DNA from: Lepisosteus oculatus
Taxonomy: Eukaryota; Chordata; Actinopteri; Semionotiformes; Lepisosteidae
Reading direction: 5' to 3'
NCBI RefSeq assembly: GCF_040954835.1
Contig: NC_090698.1
Coordinates: forward strand, 33,223,501 to 33,287,500
Length of the DNA: 64,000 nt
Below, piece by piece: positions 1 to 13,200 of this stretch. Made by a program: the position numbers and the translations under genes. Within the stretch, counting starts at the first letter, position 1; every line of letters starts with the position of its first letter. The notes under the pieces were generated by a model. That model saw nothing but the letters and a program-made list of their open reading frames with translations. It did no database searches and was not told the DNA's origin.

Positions 1-204
1 GCCCAAACCTGAAATAATTGGACAAAAAATGTGTAGCAACAAACACCCTTACAATCTTTTGTACATAAAAAACCACCCTTCAAGAAACTCAGCTGTTGAT
101 TGTTAGTTGAAAGATCAATTTTCCTCTGTATCGGACTTAAGCCCTAAAGATGCATCTTTTTAAGTTAACTGAAAAGTCATCTGTAACTACCTGCTAGAGG
201 ACAT

Positions 205-493
205 TCATTTCCAGAATATTTTCTTGCTATGCCTATGCAGCACTGCTGCTTCACAGCTCTCAGGTTCTGTGTTCACTACCAGACTAGGGATTCTATTGTA
301 TGGAACTGATATCTCCTTCCCCCGTTTTAAACGCGTGTATTTGTCTTCTAAAGACATGTCGATTAGGTTCAGTGGTTTTTCGCCTTGGTGTGTATGTGGC
401 ACAATCAGCTTGTGGTTCAGCCTTGTATCCCATGCTTCTAGGAAGTCTGGAGCCTGTCCTGTGACCCTCACCAGGAAAAAGAGGCTGTCTGAC
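205..493 (-). other. Unidentified exon-like open segment
   Basis: Minus strand, about 95 codons ending at a TGA (205-207), preceded by a plausible acceptor (TTGTCAG just above 493). It has no in-frame ATG at its beginning, so it looks like a last exon or a fragment rather than a whole gene. The translation has ordinary protein composition, for example FLVRVTGQAPDFLEAW, EKPLNLIDMSLEDKYTRLK and a basic end KKIFWK. I do not recognise the family. It lies beyond exon 7 of MTREX on the same strand but is not MTREX sequence. It could be a nested gene, a processed pseudogene or part of a mobile element. Confidence 0.4.
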
Positions 494-1279
494 AATAGAT
501 GAAACATCCAAGAACACAGCACGCCATAGAGAGCATGAATAAAAGGGTAATGAAGCTTAAACAGTTAAATGATATTCATATCCTGTCTAAAGACACAATA
601 ACTCCAGGTTCACAATTTTAAACCGTACAATTCAATGAATCACTTGTATATTGTTACTAACAATTACCTACAGTTAATTCAAAATATACAACATTTATTG
701 AATGTGTCTTAGCACACTGTCTCACTTATTGGTTTTTCAATGTCAGCAGTGCTAATTTTAATGGGTTACGAAAATTAGTGAAATTAAGTAGCAAAATAAT
801 TGGGGCAAATCAAATCAACTTAAATATGCAAAAAGAGGGTCGTAAAGAAGAGCAAGAGGCACACCTCAAACACAGTAAAGTAACTGTCCTAAGTTCTGTA
901 ACACTACTGAAATGTCTTCTTTGTCGGCATTCCGCTTTTGTTGTAGAAACTATAAAACACATTTTCCCAGGAATAATAAAACATGAATGGAAGGCAATAG
1001 CTTAAGAAAAAAATATTTTTTTAAATACCAAATGTACATACTCAGTCCTTGACTACAATGAAATAAATACCTACTTCACTTTATTATAATTTACATACTG
1101 TCGGTCAAAAATTAAGGTTGAAATATTAACTATTATTTCCAAATGATAAAAAAAAGAGAACCAGATCATAAACTTCAATAATGAAGTCTGGAGTCAGAGG
1201 ACAAATCCTATTTTCTTAAACCCAAACTGCTCCTAAAACTAGAATGCTAATGGTCTCTTTAGTATGACTGAAGACTTAC

Positions 1280-1370
1280 CTGCATCTCTCATGTAATGGA
1301 TTTCATCAAAAACAACCCACGCTACTTCCCTCATAACCTCCGATCCTCTGTACAACATACTTCTTAAAAT
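1280..1370 (-). CDS. MTREX: MTREX exon 7, DEIH-box exon
   Basis: Encodes residues 219-248, [16 protein letters not shown] followed by the motif II box DEIH (240-243), the ATP hydrolysis motif that defines the Ski2/MTR4 group. It is the last MTREX exon I can find; no family sequence is visible between 1 and 1279, so exon 8 is probably outside the window. Confidence 0.93.
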
Positions 1371-4300
1371 CTGCAATAAAAAAAGACAACAGATTGCTAT
1401 GGTCACTGCAGTTGGGAAGCCAGTTTTATCACAAAATCTAATTTCTAAACAGGGTTAGTACGATGGTAGGAAAAAAGCACACAGATTTCACTTTTACAAA
1501 ACAAGTAAGCCATCTGTGTAATTGTTAATTTATCAATCAGTGTCCTCCTTTCATCTTTGGTATTCAAGTAGGTTTTTGATCAAATGCAAATGTAAGGAAT
1601 CTAAAAAAGCAGATTAACTTGTATTACTTTCTTATGTGCTGTAAACATATACTGCATTGTTAATATTATAAATATCTGACTACTGTTTAGTGAGAAACAA
1701 ATGTTACATTTTGGATTTATTAATAACGATTCCAAGTAAGACTGTGAAACTATCAAGAAAAAATGTTCTTATAAACTCAGATCTCTACACCTGGGCAAAT
1801 TGAATGAAAATTTCCTATTGATACCTCACTTTGGAAAATGATCATAGATTGTTAAACCTTAAACCATACACAGCACTGCTCCATGGCAGACTAACTTGAA
1901 GTGATACATTCAATTGTAGTTTGGTATTATTTTTTCAAGTTTTAAAAGTAGTTTTAAAACTTGTAATGTGCAGGTTTAACATCACATCTCACCACTGGTT
2001 TTCTTTTCATCATCCTCCAGAGTCAATTAAAAAAAGTCAACGTTTGCAAACAGAACATTTTATGCTGTTTCCTTCATAAAATGACTTTTTGTATTTAGGC
2101 TATACAGGTAAGTATTGTAATTAGGATTAAGGAAACTGAAAAATATAAAAGTGCCATACTGTCACAAAGTTTACAGGCCTTTTTCCCTTTCTAATCATTT
2201 CATTTGTAACAAGAAGCATGAAAACTTATTTTTTCCACAGGTGATAGGGCAAATATTGACATATTAATACAGTTTATGGCAATAAAGTTTTCAAATGTGG
2301 GATATTCATTTGACATCTTATACAGAAATAAAGCCAACAAGCAGATTTTAGTTGCTTCTACAAAGCAACTGATCCACTCATCAAATAGTCTCTTCTTTCT
2401 GGTTTTTAAGGACACACTACCTCAGTGGTCATGACAAGGCATGAAGCTGTGGGATTGATTGTGACATCACCAGTCATCAAGCCTACATCCTGGAACTCCT
2501 CGTACATCTCCCGGTATTTCTGGTTGCTTAGGGCTTTAATAGGGCTGGTAAATATAACTCGTTGCTTCTCCCTCAGAGCTAATGCAATTGCATACCTGTG
2601 TGAGATGCAAAACAAATTAAAAGAAGCATTGTCTGCAATTCTAAGAGAAAAGGCAATTTTTTACTACAGGAGTGCTTTGGTATAGACATGAACTAACACA
2701 TAAAACTGAGTCCTACTTGACAAATGCTGTCAAATATTAAAATATAATTCCTTTAAAAAGTCTATATACCCTTGACTCGTGGTTTTGCTTTTAAGAGAAT
2801 TTCCAACACTGACAGGCTGAAGGAACCAAACCTTTTTAGTTTTGAACAGAAAACTGTGAGGAGACCTGATACAAGTATTTAAAATCATCAAAGTCATTGA
2901 GAAAGTCAACCCAGCAGATTTCTTCAGAATTAACAGTAAAACATGAACCACAGGGCACAGGTGGAAATTACATAAAAGTACACTTAAAAAAAAGAACAGG
3001 AGGCACGTCTTTACCCAGAGGGTTGTGGAAATAAGGACCAAACTATCCTGCTATGGTGTTGAAGTGGATACCCTAGTTTCTTTCATGAAAATGGCTGGAT
3101 GAGATCTTTGGGTCCATTAACTACTACCAAAAGAGCTTGTTAGGCCAAATGGTCCACTTGTGTTTGTAACCTTTATCATCATATTACACCATAATATTAA
3201 AAGATATTGTTCTTTTCCTCATTCATATGGGCTATGAGAACCTCATGTAATGGACAATGTTTCTGCTAATCCATAATTCACGTTTTTGTTGTTCATCTTA
3301 CCAATGCATGGGAGATACTTACTCTGCACATACAGTTTTTCCTGCAGAGGTATGGGCTGACACCAGCACGGACTGGTTGTTGTCCAAGCATAAAATAGCT
3401 TCCCTTTGGAAAGGGTCCAGAATGAATGGATACTCCTTTAAGAGACAAATATTGGGTCATTTTTTTTACTAGCAAGTAAAAATATGCAAGCAAGTAAAAA
3501 TATTCTGTAAATTTACTTAGTTAACTTTAAAGAATTATACACATAATGATTAATGTATAACAGATAACAGACAAGATCAAAGTAAAACTTGATTTTGTTG
3601 TACAAATTGATTAACTATGACCTTTCTGATAGCCCTGTATACATTTTCTCTGGTCATGAATGCTCCTCAAAATATCTAATTACACATTAATGTAAGGGCA
3701 TTTTAATGTTACAATTTATAGTGTTTTAACAATTTAATAAGATGGTTAAATTTGTACAATTATACATTGCTATAATATACTAAGAGTCCAGTAAAAACTG
3801 CAATAGTCCTTGATACCTTTGCTGCTTTTCCAACACGTGGCTTTAGCTGGGTGTACTCTTCATTTGCTGGTAGAGCAACCTGAACAGATAAAATGGCATT
3901 TATAATTCTTATAATGAAGTTATACGGACAAAGTTATAATGGCAAAAAATACCATTAATCTGGAACATTTTCAGGTTTGTTACCTCATGCGTGCAGCCTT
4001 CCACAGTCTCCACCTGTTCCACCCTTACTTTGGGCATAAGATCTGCAAGACTAGATGGAGTTTTCAATTACAAAACTTAGTCATCTTTCTGGACAATTTT
4101 AAAGCAAACCCGATGTCACTGCTTCTACAAAGTAGCAATATCGCCAAATCAGAAGTGATTCTGTGCTCAAGACCCACCCTTTCAAAATGAGCAAGTCTGA
4201 TACAGTGATAAAATTGCATGTGACAATACCGAGACCCTCATTACCAACAACCATCAGCAACCCCAGTTGATCCACTGCTGGAAGAATACTCCCCAAGGGC

Positions 4301-6799
4301 TCTCTAGAGATTCTTCAGCTCTTTGTAGTAGGGCTGGGCGATAATTTGATAACGATAATTAGCGCTTTATCATTTTCCTCGATGATATGCGCATGCCCAC
4401 AAAAAACTGCACGAGTACGCGTGCGTGTTGCAGACCGGGCAGCTAACGTGGTGTTGTTTACCCACACGGTGGTGGCTGACAGGATTGTAGTTAGAGTGGA
4501 GAAATGAGCGACACTGAAGCAAATGTAGTGCTGCCAATGACCAGCTCAAAGGACGATGACATCGTCAAAAGAAAATTCATTCAACTTCGTTAATTTGGAG
4601 ATATTTTGGCTTTTTACGATCAGACATAAAACAGAGCACTTTAAACTTTGCAGTCTGCCTGAGCCATCTTCTATGTGTGTTTTATCACGCTGCAGTATTT
4701 AATTTTTCTATCAAGATATTTATTTTGTAAATTTTACTCATGCATATTTTGACATAAAAAAGACTTGAATACTCTCTACCTCAGATTTGTTTAATGTTTC
4801 TGCTGTTTGACAAGTGTTTGTTGTGTTCTTAAAATAAAGAGTTGTTTAATTGACCAATTAACTGTCTGGTTTCTTCAACTTTCACTCAGGAGAAAAAATC
4901 TGCCTTTAAACTTGAAAGAAATAATGATTTGACATTTATCGTGATAATTATCGTTATCGACTGATATTAACATTTTTATCGTGATAATGTTTTTGGCCAT
5001 ATGGCCCAGCCCTACTTTGTAGCAATATCTCCGCTGCAAAACGTTTTAGGTTGCCTTCTTTCACGAGGCCTCCTTGTTAGTTTTCTCATTTCTTTGGATC
5101 AATGTCAGGATGTTCTCAGTCTAATTCAAACCAAGTCATTTTGCAGTGTCTAGCCCGCTTACAAAGTTTCTTCAATTTTCCAACAACGTCACAACCTTTT
5201 GCCGTTTCCCTATCCATTACACTCTTTTACTGTTCTAAGAGTGTTATTTCGGAATCATTGCGATCTGTAGTCCATTTTACATGTGAACATTGATCAGAAC
5301 AACACATAGCAGAGTGATTCAAGCATCAGGCTACATGATAACATGGCCTTGTCAGTCACGAATGGTCTGGCACAGATGTATACGGCCAAACATTTACATT
5401 CCATAAAAGTGCTTAGTTAACTTCAAAGTGCTTCGAATTCTCTACGTCTTTTCTTAATTTCAAAGCTTGGTAAAATGAATTTCTACCCTTCAAGATATTT
5501 CTAGATGTAAAATGTCTTCTTACATATTTTTGATGGATTCCAAGTTATATCAAACAAACTACACGGCTACATTTTAGTTCCAGCCTTGTAATTCCTCAAG
5601 CACGACACCATAAACAAATATCCAGGAAAAAACTGAATAAAATTAATAGGCAGTTTATCTCTGCATTTGCTTACTTTATTTCTTCTGCAGATACAGTCTC
5701 GATCTTCGGCTTCTTCCCAAAGATTACTTCATCTGTGCCATCATTATCAAGCTCTCGCTTGCTCTTAGCAGCAGAGCTGTTTTCCGTTTTATCCTTCCCC
5801 TGAGCCGATTTCCTAGGAAACATAAATCCAGAACTATACAGTAATCCAAACTATATATTTGAAGCAGCGTTTTGTTGACTGTCACAAAGTTTCAAGTTAA
5901 CAAGGTTAAAGAAATGTAGAGATTCATACATGGAATCTTGTATAAACTGATCATAAAAAATTGCAAAGCAATTCCTGGATATTGAATGGTTATGTATCAA
6001 TTTTGCGTTTTCTATATTGTGTTTTACTCAAAAGCTTTAATAAAATGGTTTGTTCAAATGAGTAATTGCATAACTATTTGTTTTACTTTAATTCTGATTT
6101 ATGATTCTATCTCATAAAGCACATTGAGATTCTTCTTAAAATAACTACATATGTTTTATCAAAAAATATTTAAAATCAGGTTTGCCTAACATGCTACCAC
6201 AGTGGCAACAATACAAGGAGTTTTTTTAACCCATTCGTCAATTGATTCTTCAAAAGCCCTTCACACTACTTGCTTTTCTCTGATTATGTCCTGTGACGAT
6301 GCCAATAGATACATTTCTTCAAAAACTTAAACACCCAAGAGTGTTGTTCCATATCCTAACAACAGTCAAAATTCAAAACATTAAGCTATCAATTTTAACA
6401 AATCCTGAATACTAACATTAGTTAACTAACAATATTTTCTAACATTCACTAATGATGTAGAGCAACTGTACAAAATACCATCAGCACGTACGAGCTCCTG
6501 CAAAGCTGCCTATGCTGATTTGTTTCATAATATCTAACGTCATTTTACAACTACAGTATTTACCTTGAACATACGACAGAACTTTAAGTTTAAACAAACA
6601 ACACGTGTTTCACTTTGAAATATATACAGAGCCACGGTCCAATGTCCTGCTTTCGTGTTTAATAGCAGAGGTGACGTAGTATAAATAAAACTTTCTTTTA
6701 CCCTGGTTGTGATCCAATATTCTCATTTTGCCGCTTCTTAGTGCTTGTTTGGTCCTCCTCAAACACGCTAAACAACTCATCTCCAAAGGTATCCGCCAT
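1280..6799 (-). CDS. MTREX: MTREX (MTR4/SKIV2L2) exosome RNA helicase, 5' part, exons 1-7
   Basis: Nuclear DExH RNA helicase that feeds RNA to the exosome in TRAMP, NEXT and PAXT-type complexes. Exons seen (minus strand): 6702-6799, 5675-5812, 3984-4050, 3817-3879, 3323-3435, 2421-2595, 1280-1370. All have GT donors and AG acceptors and their phases join, giving 248 residues plus one base. The protein starts [16 protein letters not shown], as in vertebrate MTR4. A low-complexity charged N-terminus is followed by the conserved block ending EGCTHE, then the RecA1 domain with AHTSAGKT (149-156), [15 protein letters not shown] and DEIH (240-243). For exon 3 the acceptor must be the AG before 4050, not the nearer AG at 4044-4043, because only the former keeps frame and gives the family sequence LADLMP. 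The family is about 1040 residues long, so roughly three quarters lies left of the window. The start codon is in good context (GCAATGG). Confidence 0.95.
2800..3170 (+). repeat. CR1-like LINE fragment (3' coding end)
   Basis: Intron 5 of MTREX. The plus strand resembles the C-terminal region of CR1/Rex-like LINE reverse transcriptase genes (degenerate [19 protein letters not shown] segment, then a 'trp-Asn-x-Leu-Pro' region and an end similar to many fish copies). Stops and frameshifts break the frame. Reverse-orientation pieces of what looks like the same family recur in this window. Confidence 0.55.
3323..3435 (-). CDS. MTREX: MTREX exon 5, Walker A exon
   Basis: Encodes residues 123-159 of the helicase, including the nucleotide-binding loop AHTSAGKT. 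The last codon (Glu) is split by the intron and completed by the first base of the next exon at 2595. The segment FQREAI upstream of the loop is the usual start of the MTR4 RecA1 domain. No change in a key residue. Confidence 0.95.
4329..5014. mobile_element. Non-autonomous hAT transposon with 8-bp TSD
   Basis: 686 bp in MTREX intron 2. Terminal inverted repeats start TAGGGCTGGGC and match perfectly at the other end, with GATAAT/ATTATC-rich subterminal sequence. It is flanked by identical 8-bp copies CTTTGTAG (4321-4328 and 5015-5022), the hAT signature. Inside at about 4504 is a short ATG frame that stops early and looks like the first residues of a transposase, so this is an internally deleted copy. 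Sharp ends suggest fairly recent movement. Confidence 0.88.
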
Positions 6800-7216
6800 T
6801 GCTGCAGAAAGAAATATCCACAGTGCCCACAATGCACTTCCTTGAAAAGGATAACTTCCGCTACGGCAAATAAAAGGGACAATCTTGTTTGAGCGAAGTG
6901 TATGGTTGTGTTGGTGAATGTGTGTTTTTATAACTAAAATCAATTAGTCATTTGTATGTTAAGAGGTTTAAACAACTCTTGCTGAACAAAATTTTAAGTT
7001 AGAGCAAACATTTAGTGTTTTGAATGTGTAAAAACATTGAGTTGTGATTGATCTTACTTGGTGTGTGTGAAAAAGACCTTGCATTTAAACCGGGTTACCA
7101 GGATGCTGGGGAAGCAATACGAGATTTAATGGCTCATGTACCAGTTATCAAATTTGTCGACGCTTAAAATTGAATGAGATTGTATAGATTTCTTAGCATA
7201 TAATCGGTGAATTGCA
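6800..7216. promoter_or_regulatory. Shared MTREX/DHX29 divergent promoter interval
   Basis: 417 bp separate the two start codons, which point away from each other. Both 5' UTRs and any core promoter must fit here. I see no strong TATA box in a clear position. The same head-to-head pair occurs in human 5q11.2, so the arrangement is old. Exact start sites cannot be read from sequence. Confidence 0.7.
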
Positions 7217-10200
7217 ATGGGAGGAAAAAAGAAGAAATCGGAAGCTAAATCGGCGACAGCTCCCTTCATGCCAGCTGCCGGTGCCAGCAGTGCTACTCCT
7301 GCTGCCGGGAACGCGTTGATCGAATCTACTGGAAAGAAACAACAGCACAAACCAAACTCCGCGAAATCAACTGCAAGGGGTAGGGCGTGCCGCTAACTCA
7401 CTTAATTTTGCTTCTGGCAACTTTGTACTGTTAATATAAAATTTAATTTATGACAAAATCCGTAATTGCACCATTCCGTAACGGCTTTTCTGTGACTATG
7501 AAGCAGTGAAGTGGGAAAATGGTGCATCAGTGCCCCCACCACATTTAAAATTGATCTGGTCATCTGGACATCAATAACCTTTACAGTAATGAGTTCCAAA
7601 AAGTAATTAAATACTTTTATTTAATTACAAGTCGCAAAAAAATGTAACGACAAATTCTACAATCCACTGTATTTGATTTACGTTACTGGAGGAAAAATAC
7701 TTTCAGAAAGTAGTGTTTCAGACTTCAAATCGTGCCACAAATGCTTTAGTAACGTTTTTTGGAACCACATGATGAATTGCATCATTTTGTAATCGTCTCA
7801 AAATGATGCATTTTTTTGCAAAAGGAGACCATTTGGGTCAGTGATTTTTAACAACTTAGTCATCAGAGGATCTCATCTAAATGTTTATTAAAAGAAGTTA
7901 TGGTATTGGCTTCAACAGCAAAACTAGTAGTTAGATCTAGACTCCCATAACTATTTTTTGTTCTTAGTTTCCATTTCTATCCTCAGGTTCATGTTCATAT
8001 TTCACTGCTGATCACAAAGAAATGTATTGGGTTTGTCACCTACTTTAATTCTGGGAGTATAATATTTGGTGAGCAAGATGGGGAAGAGCTCTGTAACCGG
8101 GCTGAGGGGAACAGGAGGAGGCTGGTGATTCAGGAATTTTCTCAGCTACTCCTATTGGCCCCTGTGTCATGCCAACACTTGAAGCACCAAGAAAGCATAA
8201 ACTGCTCAACTCTCGTCTATTGGTATTCCTGAACCTAACTGGGGTCTGTGACTACCACTTTGTATGCTATAGATGTTGAAGAGCTAAGAAAAATGGAAAG
8301 TTAAATCTTGATGAGCAATTTCCGCTAACCTTAAGTGTCTTCCTTCGATTGCTACAATACTAGGACTTTCAGCTTCTACCTTTGGCCACTAGGCTGCCCT
8401 CATGCAATGTACAAGCTTGAATCAACTCCTTGAGAAGGCTGCCTAGGTTAAAGCTGTCCTTTCACAGAGGGGACTCAAGTGAGGAGTATGTTTATCCTAG
8501 GTCAGCTAGTGAGTGAGGTTGTGGGCTCTGATCAAAGAACCTGGGTCCACTCCATAAGTGCCAGCAACAAGAAATACAAGCAGCAGGAAAGGGCTGACAG
8601 AGCAGCAGAAGAAAGGGGAAGGTTGGTTGTTGCCCAGCTACCCCCAAAATTGAGAACCACTAACAGTTTTGGGGCCAAACTGGTGAGCAATAAAATGAAA
8701 GAAATCTGACTTGAATGATTGAAAGACTTCAAAGCTTTGAAGAAGAACTTGCCCTTTTTTTCCGTACTGGTATTCCCTGCCCATGGTTGTTGGTTGTGCT
8801 GGATGCTGATGCGAGCAACATGGTGATGGGAGAGGTCTTGTGGGCCCTGGGGGTTGGGTGTTTGCACGCTTCAGCCATGTGCTGCAGCATCACACCACTA
8901 AGACTGTGGAGAACCATGCTTGGGTGAACCACCTGAACTCCAATGCGATCTTGCATATGCTGTGCCCTGAGGCGGCTTATAGTCCCTGAAAGTGGGCAAA
9001 GGTAAAGGAGGAGACATGGAAACCACCTACACTTGTCACTGTCATGACATTGCAGACTGCTGTATCTGTGCATCTCTAGCCCAGGTACAGGAATCTCAGA
9101 CCAGCAAAATCATTGATGTCAAAGGAATTAAATCTGGAATGAAGCAACCCCTACTTACTAGGGCTAGTGGCACTGTGGGACTCTAAGAAATTGTGAGATT
9201 CAGTGCTACACTGCTCATGGTGGGTATCAGGTATGTGGTGGGGGTTTTGGCAGTTGATAATCCTTGGAGCACTGAGGGAAGTAATGCTGTTGATTGTGCA
9301 TGGGGCTCTGGGTTCTGAGCATTTCATTGCACCAAATTAAATATTTCCTCTATAGTCTCTTTCCTGGGGAGCCTTCTACTAGGAAGTTGGTACTCCTGCA
9401 GAAGCCACTTGATACTTGTGTGGAGATGACGGATCTCTGTGGACACTGTGTCACAAACCCTGTTTCAGCAGTATAAAGTAGGGACACCTATGGAGAACAT
9501 CAGAGTAGACAAGCTGATGATCTTTCTCCAGAAGGAAGCAGGTTTCTACTCAAATTTATTCAATGTATATTGAGAGTTTACAGTCTTTTCGTACGGTTTT
9601 GTTTGGTTCTTTAAAAAACACTGATACATGTAACAGGTAAAGTCCTATTCTAATTCATGATTAAAGTCACGTGTTCTTCATTTATTCGGAATTACAGAAA
9701 TCAGCTCTAGCTTTTACAGTGAAATGTTGAATTGTATATTATCATCTTTGCATTTTTTTTAAATCATGTGCTTATATAAACTATTAATTCCTAAAACCTG
9801 AAAATGTATTTGATACAATATGTTGTTTCAAAATGAAAACATTCAAAAACCATGTTGGTGCAGGAAGAAAAATTTGACAAGGTGTACAAATTAGGTGAGG
9901 TGTAGAGTTAGCAAAACGTTTATGACAATATGATGTGCTGGAACCTTTCAGAATACTTTCCCAATTTCTTTAACTGAAAGAAACAGTAGTATTTTTTTAC
10001 CAGGCATTTATTATAGATTGTTTTACCAATTAAATGCCATTACATGGACAGCAAAGGAAGGCTCTTTCTGTAAAGTACAGGATGTCATACATTCTTATAC
10101 CACAGCAAAATGGGATCATCTCCAGTCCTTGGATCTCCCCTTACAGACACTCCTTAGCAAAACCTTTTGTTCAAAGTAAAAACGGTAGCTAAGACATATT

Positions 10201-13200
10201 TTTATATTATACCAAGTAAACTACAGTACGTTACTTCATTTAAGTAGTGTCTACTCCTAGGTGGAAACCATAGTAACAGAAGAAGAGCTCCATACAGGGC
10301 TGACATCAGCCTTGTATTTAACTGAGCTGCACATCAGAAAGTTGTGGTTGACATTTTCTGATACTCTGATCATTTTTAACTTTACATTGTTTTTTTTGTA
10401 CATTCCTGTTAGAAAAGCTGTTTGGGAATATAAGTTTTATATTTAAAGGTTTGAGAGTAGAAAGTAGATTCCAGTGTTGTGTGTTAAATTAATAAGGAGC
10501 TATTTGTTAAATTTGTATTTGTTTTGGGTATCGCAAAAATCAACATTTTGAATGACTCAGAAAGCAAATAATCTATTTTTTCACCAGCTCCGAAAACTTA
10601 CAGCTTCGTAAACACACCATCGTCTGAGTCAGGAAGTGCTTCCAGTCTTGACAAATCTGTTCTGAAGGTAAAAACCAGATGACCTCATTTAACTTTCAAG
10701 TGCTCTAACTCATAAAGTAAGAAGAATGATCAAAGCTATCGCTGGACAGGATTTAATAATGTTTATATTCCCGCTGAAGAGTGGGGATGCATTTTATTAA
10801 CTAACTATGCTGGTTTATGGCCAATTTAATTTAATTTTTATATTCTTTAAAATGTAATGACTATAAAATGTAAACTGTCAGTTAATTTTTTAAGGAAGAA
10901 ATCTAATGAAAACATCTAATTTGACTCCAGGCAAATCCAGGCTCCAGGTTTCTGTTTATAATTTATACTTAAATGATGCTGCAGTATTTCATACTAGATT
11001 TTAAATATACTGCTTTCCTGCTGTGTCTCTAATATGTTATAATCAAGCTTTCAACTCAAACTACAATAGTAATTCTGTTTGTTTATGCTGTATTATTATT
11101 AATATACTGTTCATTTTTTTCTGACTGCCATGAAATTGATTTTAAGCAGTGCTGAAAACAATCTGTTAATATTAGTTAGAATTTGTGGTGCTCAGATACA
11201 TGCTTATCCTGTGGTAAATTAATGCAGTGTACCAAAAGCTACAATTAATCAGTGTTGTGCATTTTCCTGTTTCATTCCAGCAAACCTTACTTGGATGTTC
11301 ATTTTCTTTACTTGTAGGTTGTGATTCAAGCAGACTTAGAGAAAAACATTATCCAGCTGATCAATGAGTACAGGAAACAGTATAGTGATAAAGGACCAAT
11401 TTCAGGAAGACTTACTACCAAAAAGCTGTTGGTGAGTGAAAATTAGAAATGTTGTGCTTATTTCCTCCTACTAAAACATTAACCTGTTTTAGAATTAAAC
11501 ATAAAGTACTTTAGAAATGTGTATCTACACTAAAGAGTATTTTTTCAGCATTTAAGTAATACTGAGACCTTACAGGAATAAAGTTGTGTTATAGAATAAA
11601 TCTGAACCCTTTTTTTCACAACTTGCCATTTAATAAATAATACAACTGTGCCTCAGTTACTATCTGTGTAATTGACTGCTCTAATTAAAAGAGGACAGTC
11701 GACTCATGTTTAATCCCATTCTGTGCAGGATCTTTACACAGCTTTGCAAGGCTTCTCCTTCAAGACAGAGCACATTGAGGAAGCCATGAAAAGCAGTGTT
11801 ATGTACGGAGGGGATCTTCATTCAGCCCTCGACTGGCTTTGCCTAAATCTGTGTGATGGTAAGAAGAGTTGTTAAATACATCCATCTATAGTATATATTT
11901 TTGTAACTGTTTTTATCCAATACAGGGTCCCAGGGGAGCCAGGACTTATTCTGGCATGCAAAGGGTGCATACCCTACCCTAGATGGGACTCCAGTCCATC
12001 ACAGGGAACACACTGACACAAACAGACAAGCACATACTCACAACAGGGACGGTTTTCTCAGCAGACATTTAATCCATTAGTATGCTTATACTACTGTGGA
12101 CTGTGGGAGGAAAATTTAACACCCTGGGGAAACTAATACAACCATGAGGAGAACATACAAACCCCATGCAGATAGCACCCCACAAACCGAACCCAGGGCA
12201 CCTGTGCTGAGAGGCAGCAATCCTTAACTTACTTGCAGTATCTGCTAGTTTGACCAGCTGTGTCATGAAGAAGACCTGGTTTCCTGAGGATTATTCTAGT
12301 ATGCAATGGTGTGTTCAGAATTGTTACTGTTATTGTTCTGGTAGAAGAATCACAGAAAAATCTGAATTGTGATTTTTGTTTTTTGCTTGTATTAACTTCC
12401 CTTTACAATGTACATTTTCATGCAGTATGTCACAGTACTCAAGAACTTGAATAGTTTTTGGACACCTGATTATTAAGAACATAAGAAAGAAAAATGAGAA
12501 GAGGCCATTAGTGTTTAGATGGTTGTAAGTTTGAGTCATTGCTTTTATTTTCCACTATTGCGTCCTTCACCGAGCTACTTCAATTGCTGTCCACCCACAC
12601 TTTCAGGGAGTAACACTGTAATGGGCTTGCATCCCATCTAGGGCAGAAATCCATGTTACACTACAAAGACCTAATTCAGCTTCAGCCTGATGGCTCAAGT
12701 ACAGACTTGGCTCAAGTACAGACTCAGTTCATCCAGCTCATTTAGTTGCTAGTAGCTAATTGATCTGAGGATCTCATCCTCCTGATTCTTGAAGGGAGCA
12801 AAGGTTTCAACTGGGCTAGCTTGTTCCAGATTCCTCTCAATTCTTTTTTGTAAAGAAAGTCCTACTCTAATCAGTGTTAACTGCATCACCTCTTAGTATA
12901 AGTGTGTCCTCTGGCTGGATTAATCTTTTCAGTATTTTTATGTATTTTAAGCACTTAAATTGTTTTTTTTTTGCTGTTGTGTTGTTCTTGAAACAGTACT
13001 TTGTAGGGTGAACATGCAATATATAGTTGAAAATGAGAAACAAAATTGACAGGACAATGACTGAGACTATATTTCCTAAATTGTTGAGATAATAAAAACG
13101 AGTGTCCTCTGAAATTTGGACCCTCCTAGTTTGGACCCTCCTAGATCTCTCACATACCATACGCTTGTATGAGGAACTATAATGTGAAGAACAGTGAAAG

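Noticed and set aside
8479..9073. Overlapping ORFs on both strands that might be a small gene
   Set aside because: No conserved protein; one segment resembles gypsy RNase H, so old retroelement is the simpler reading.
13118..13146. Short tandem repeat of 'tttggaccctcctag'
   Set aside because: Only two units; no sign of function.
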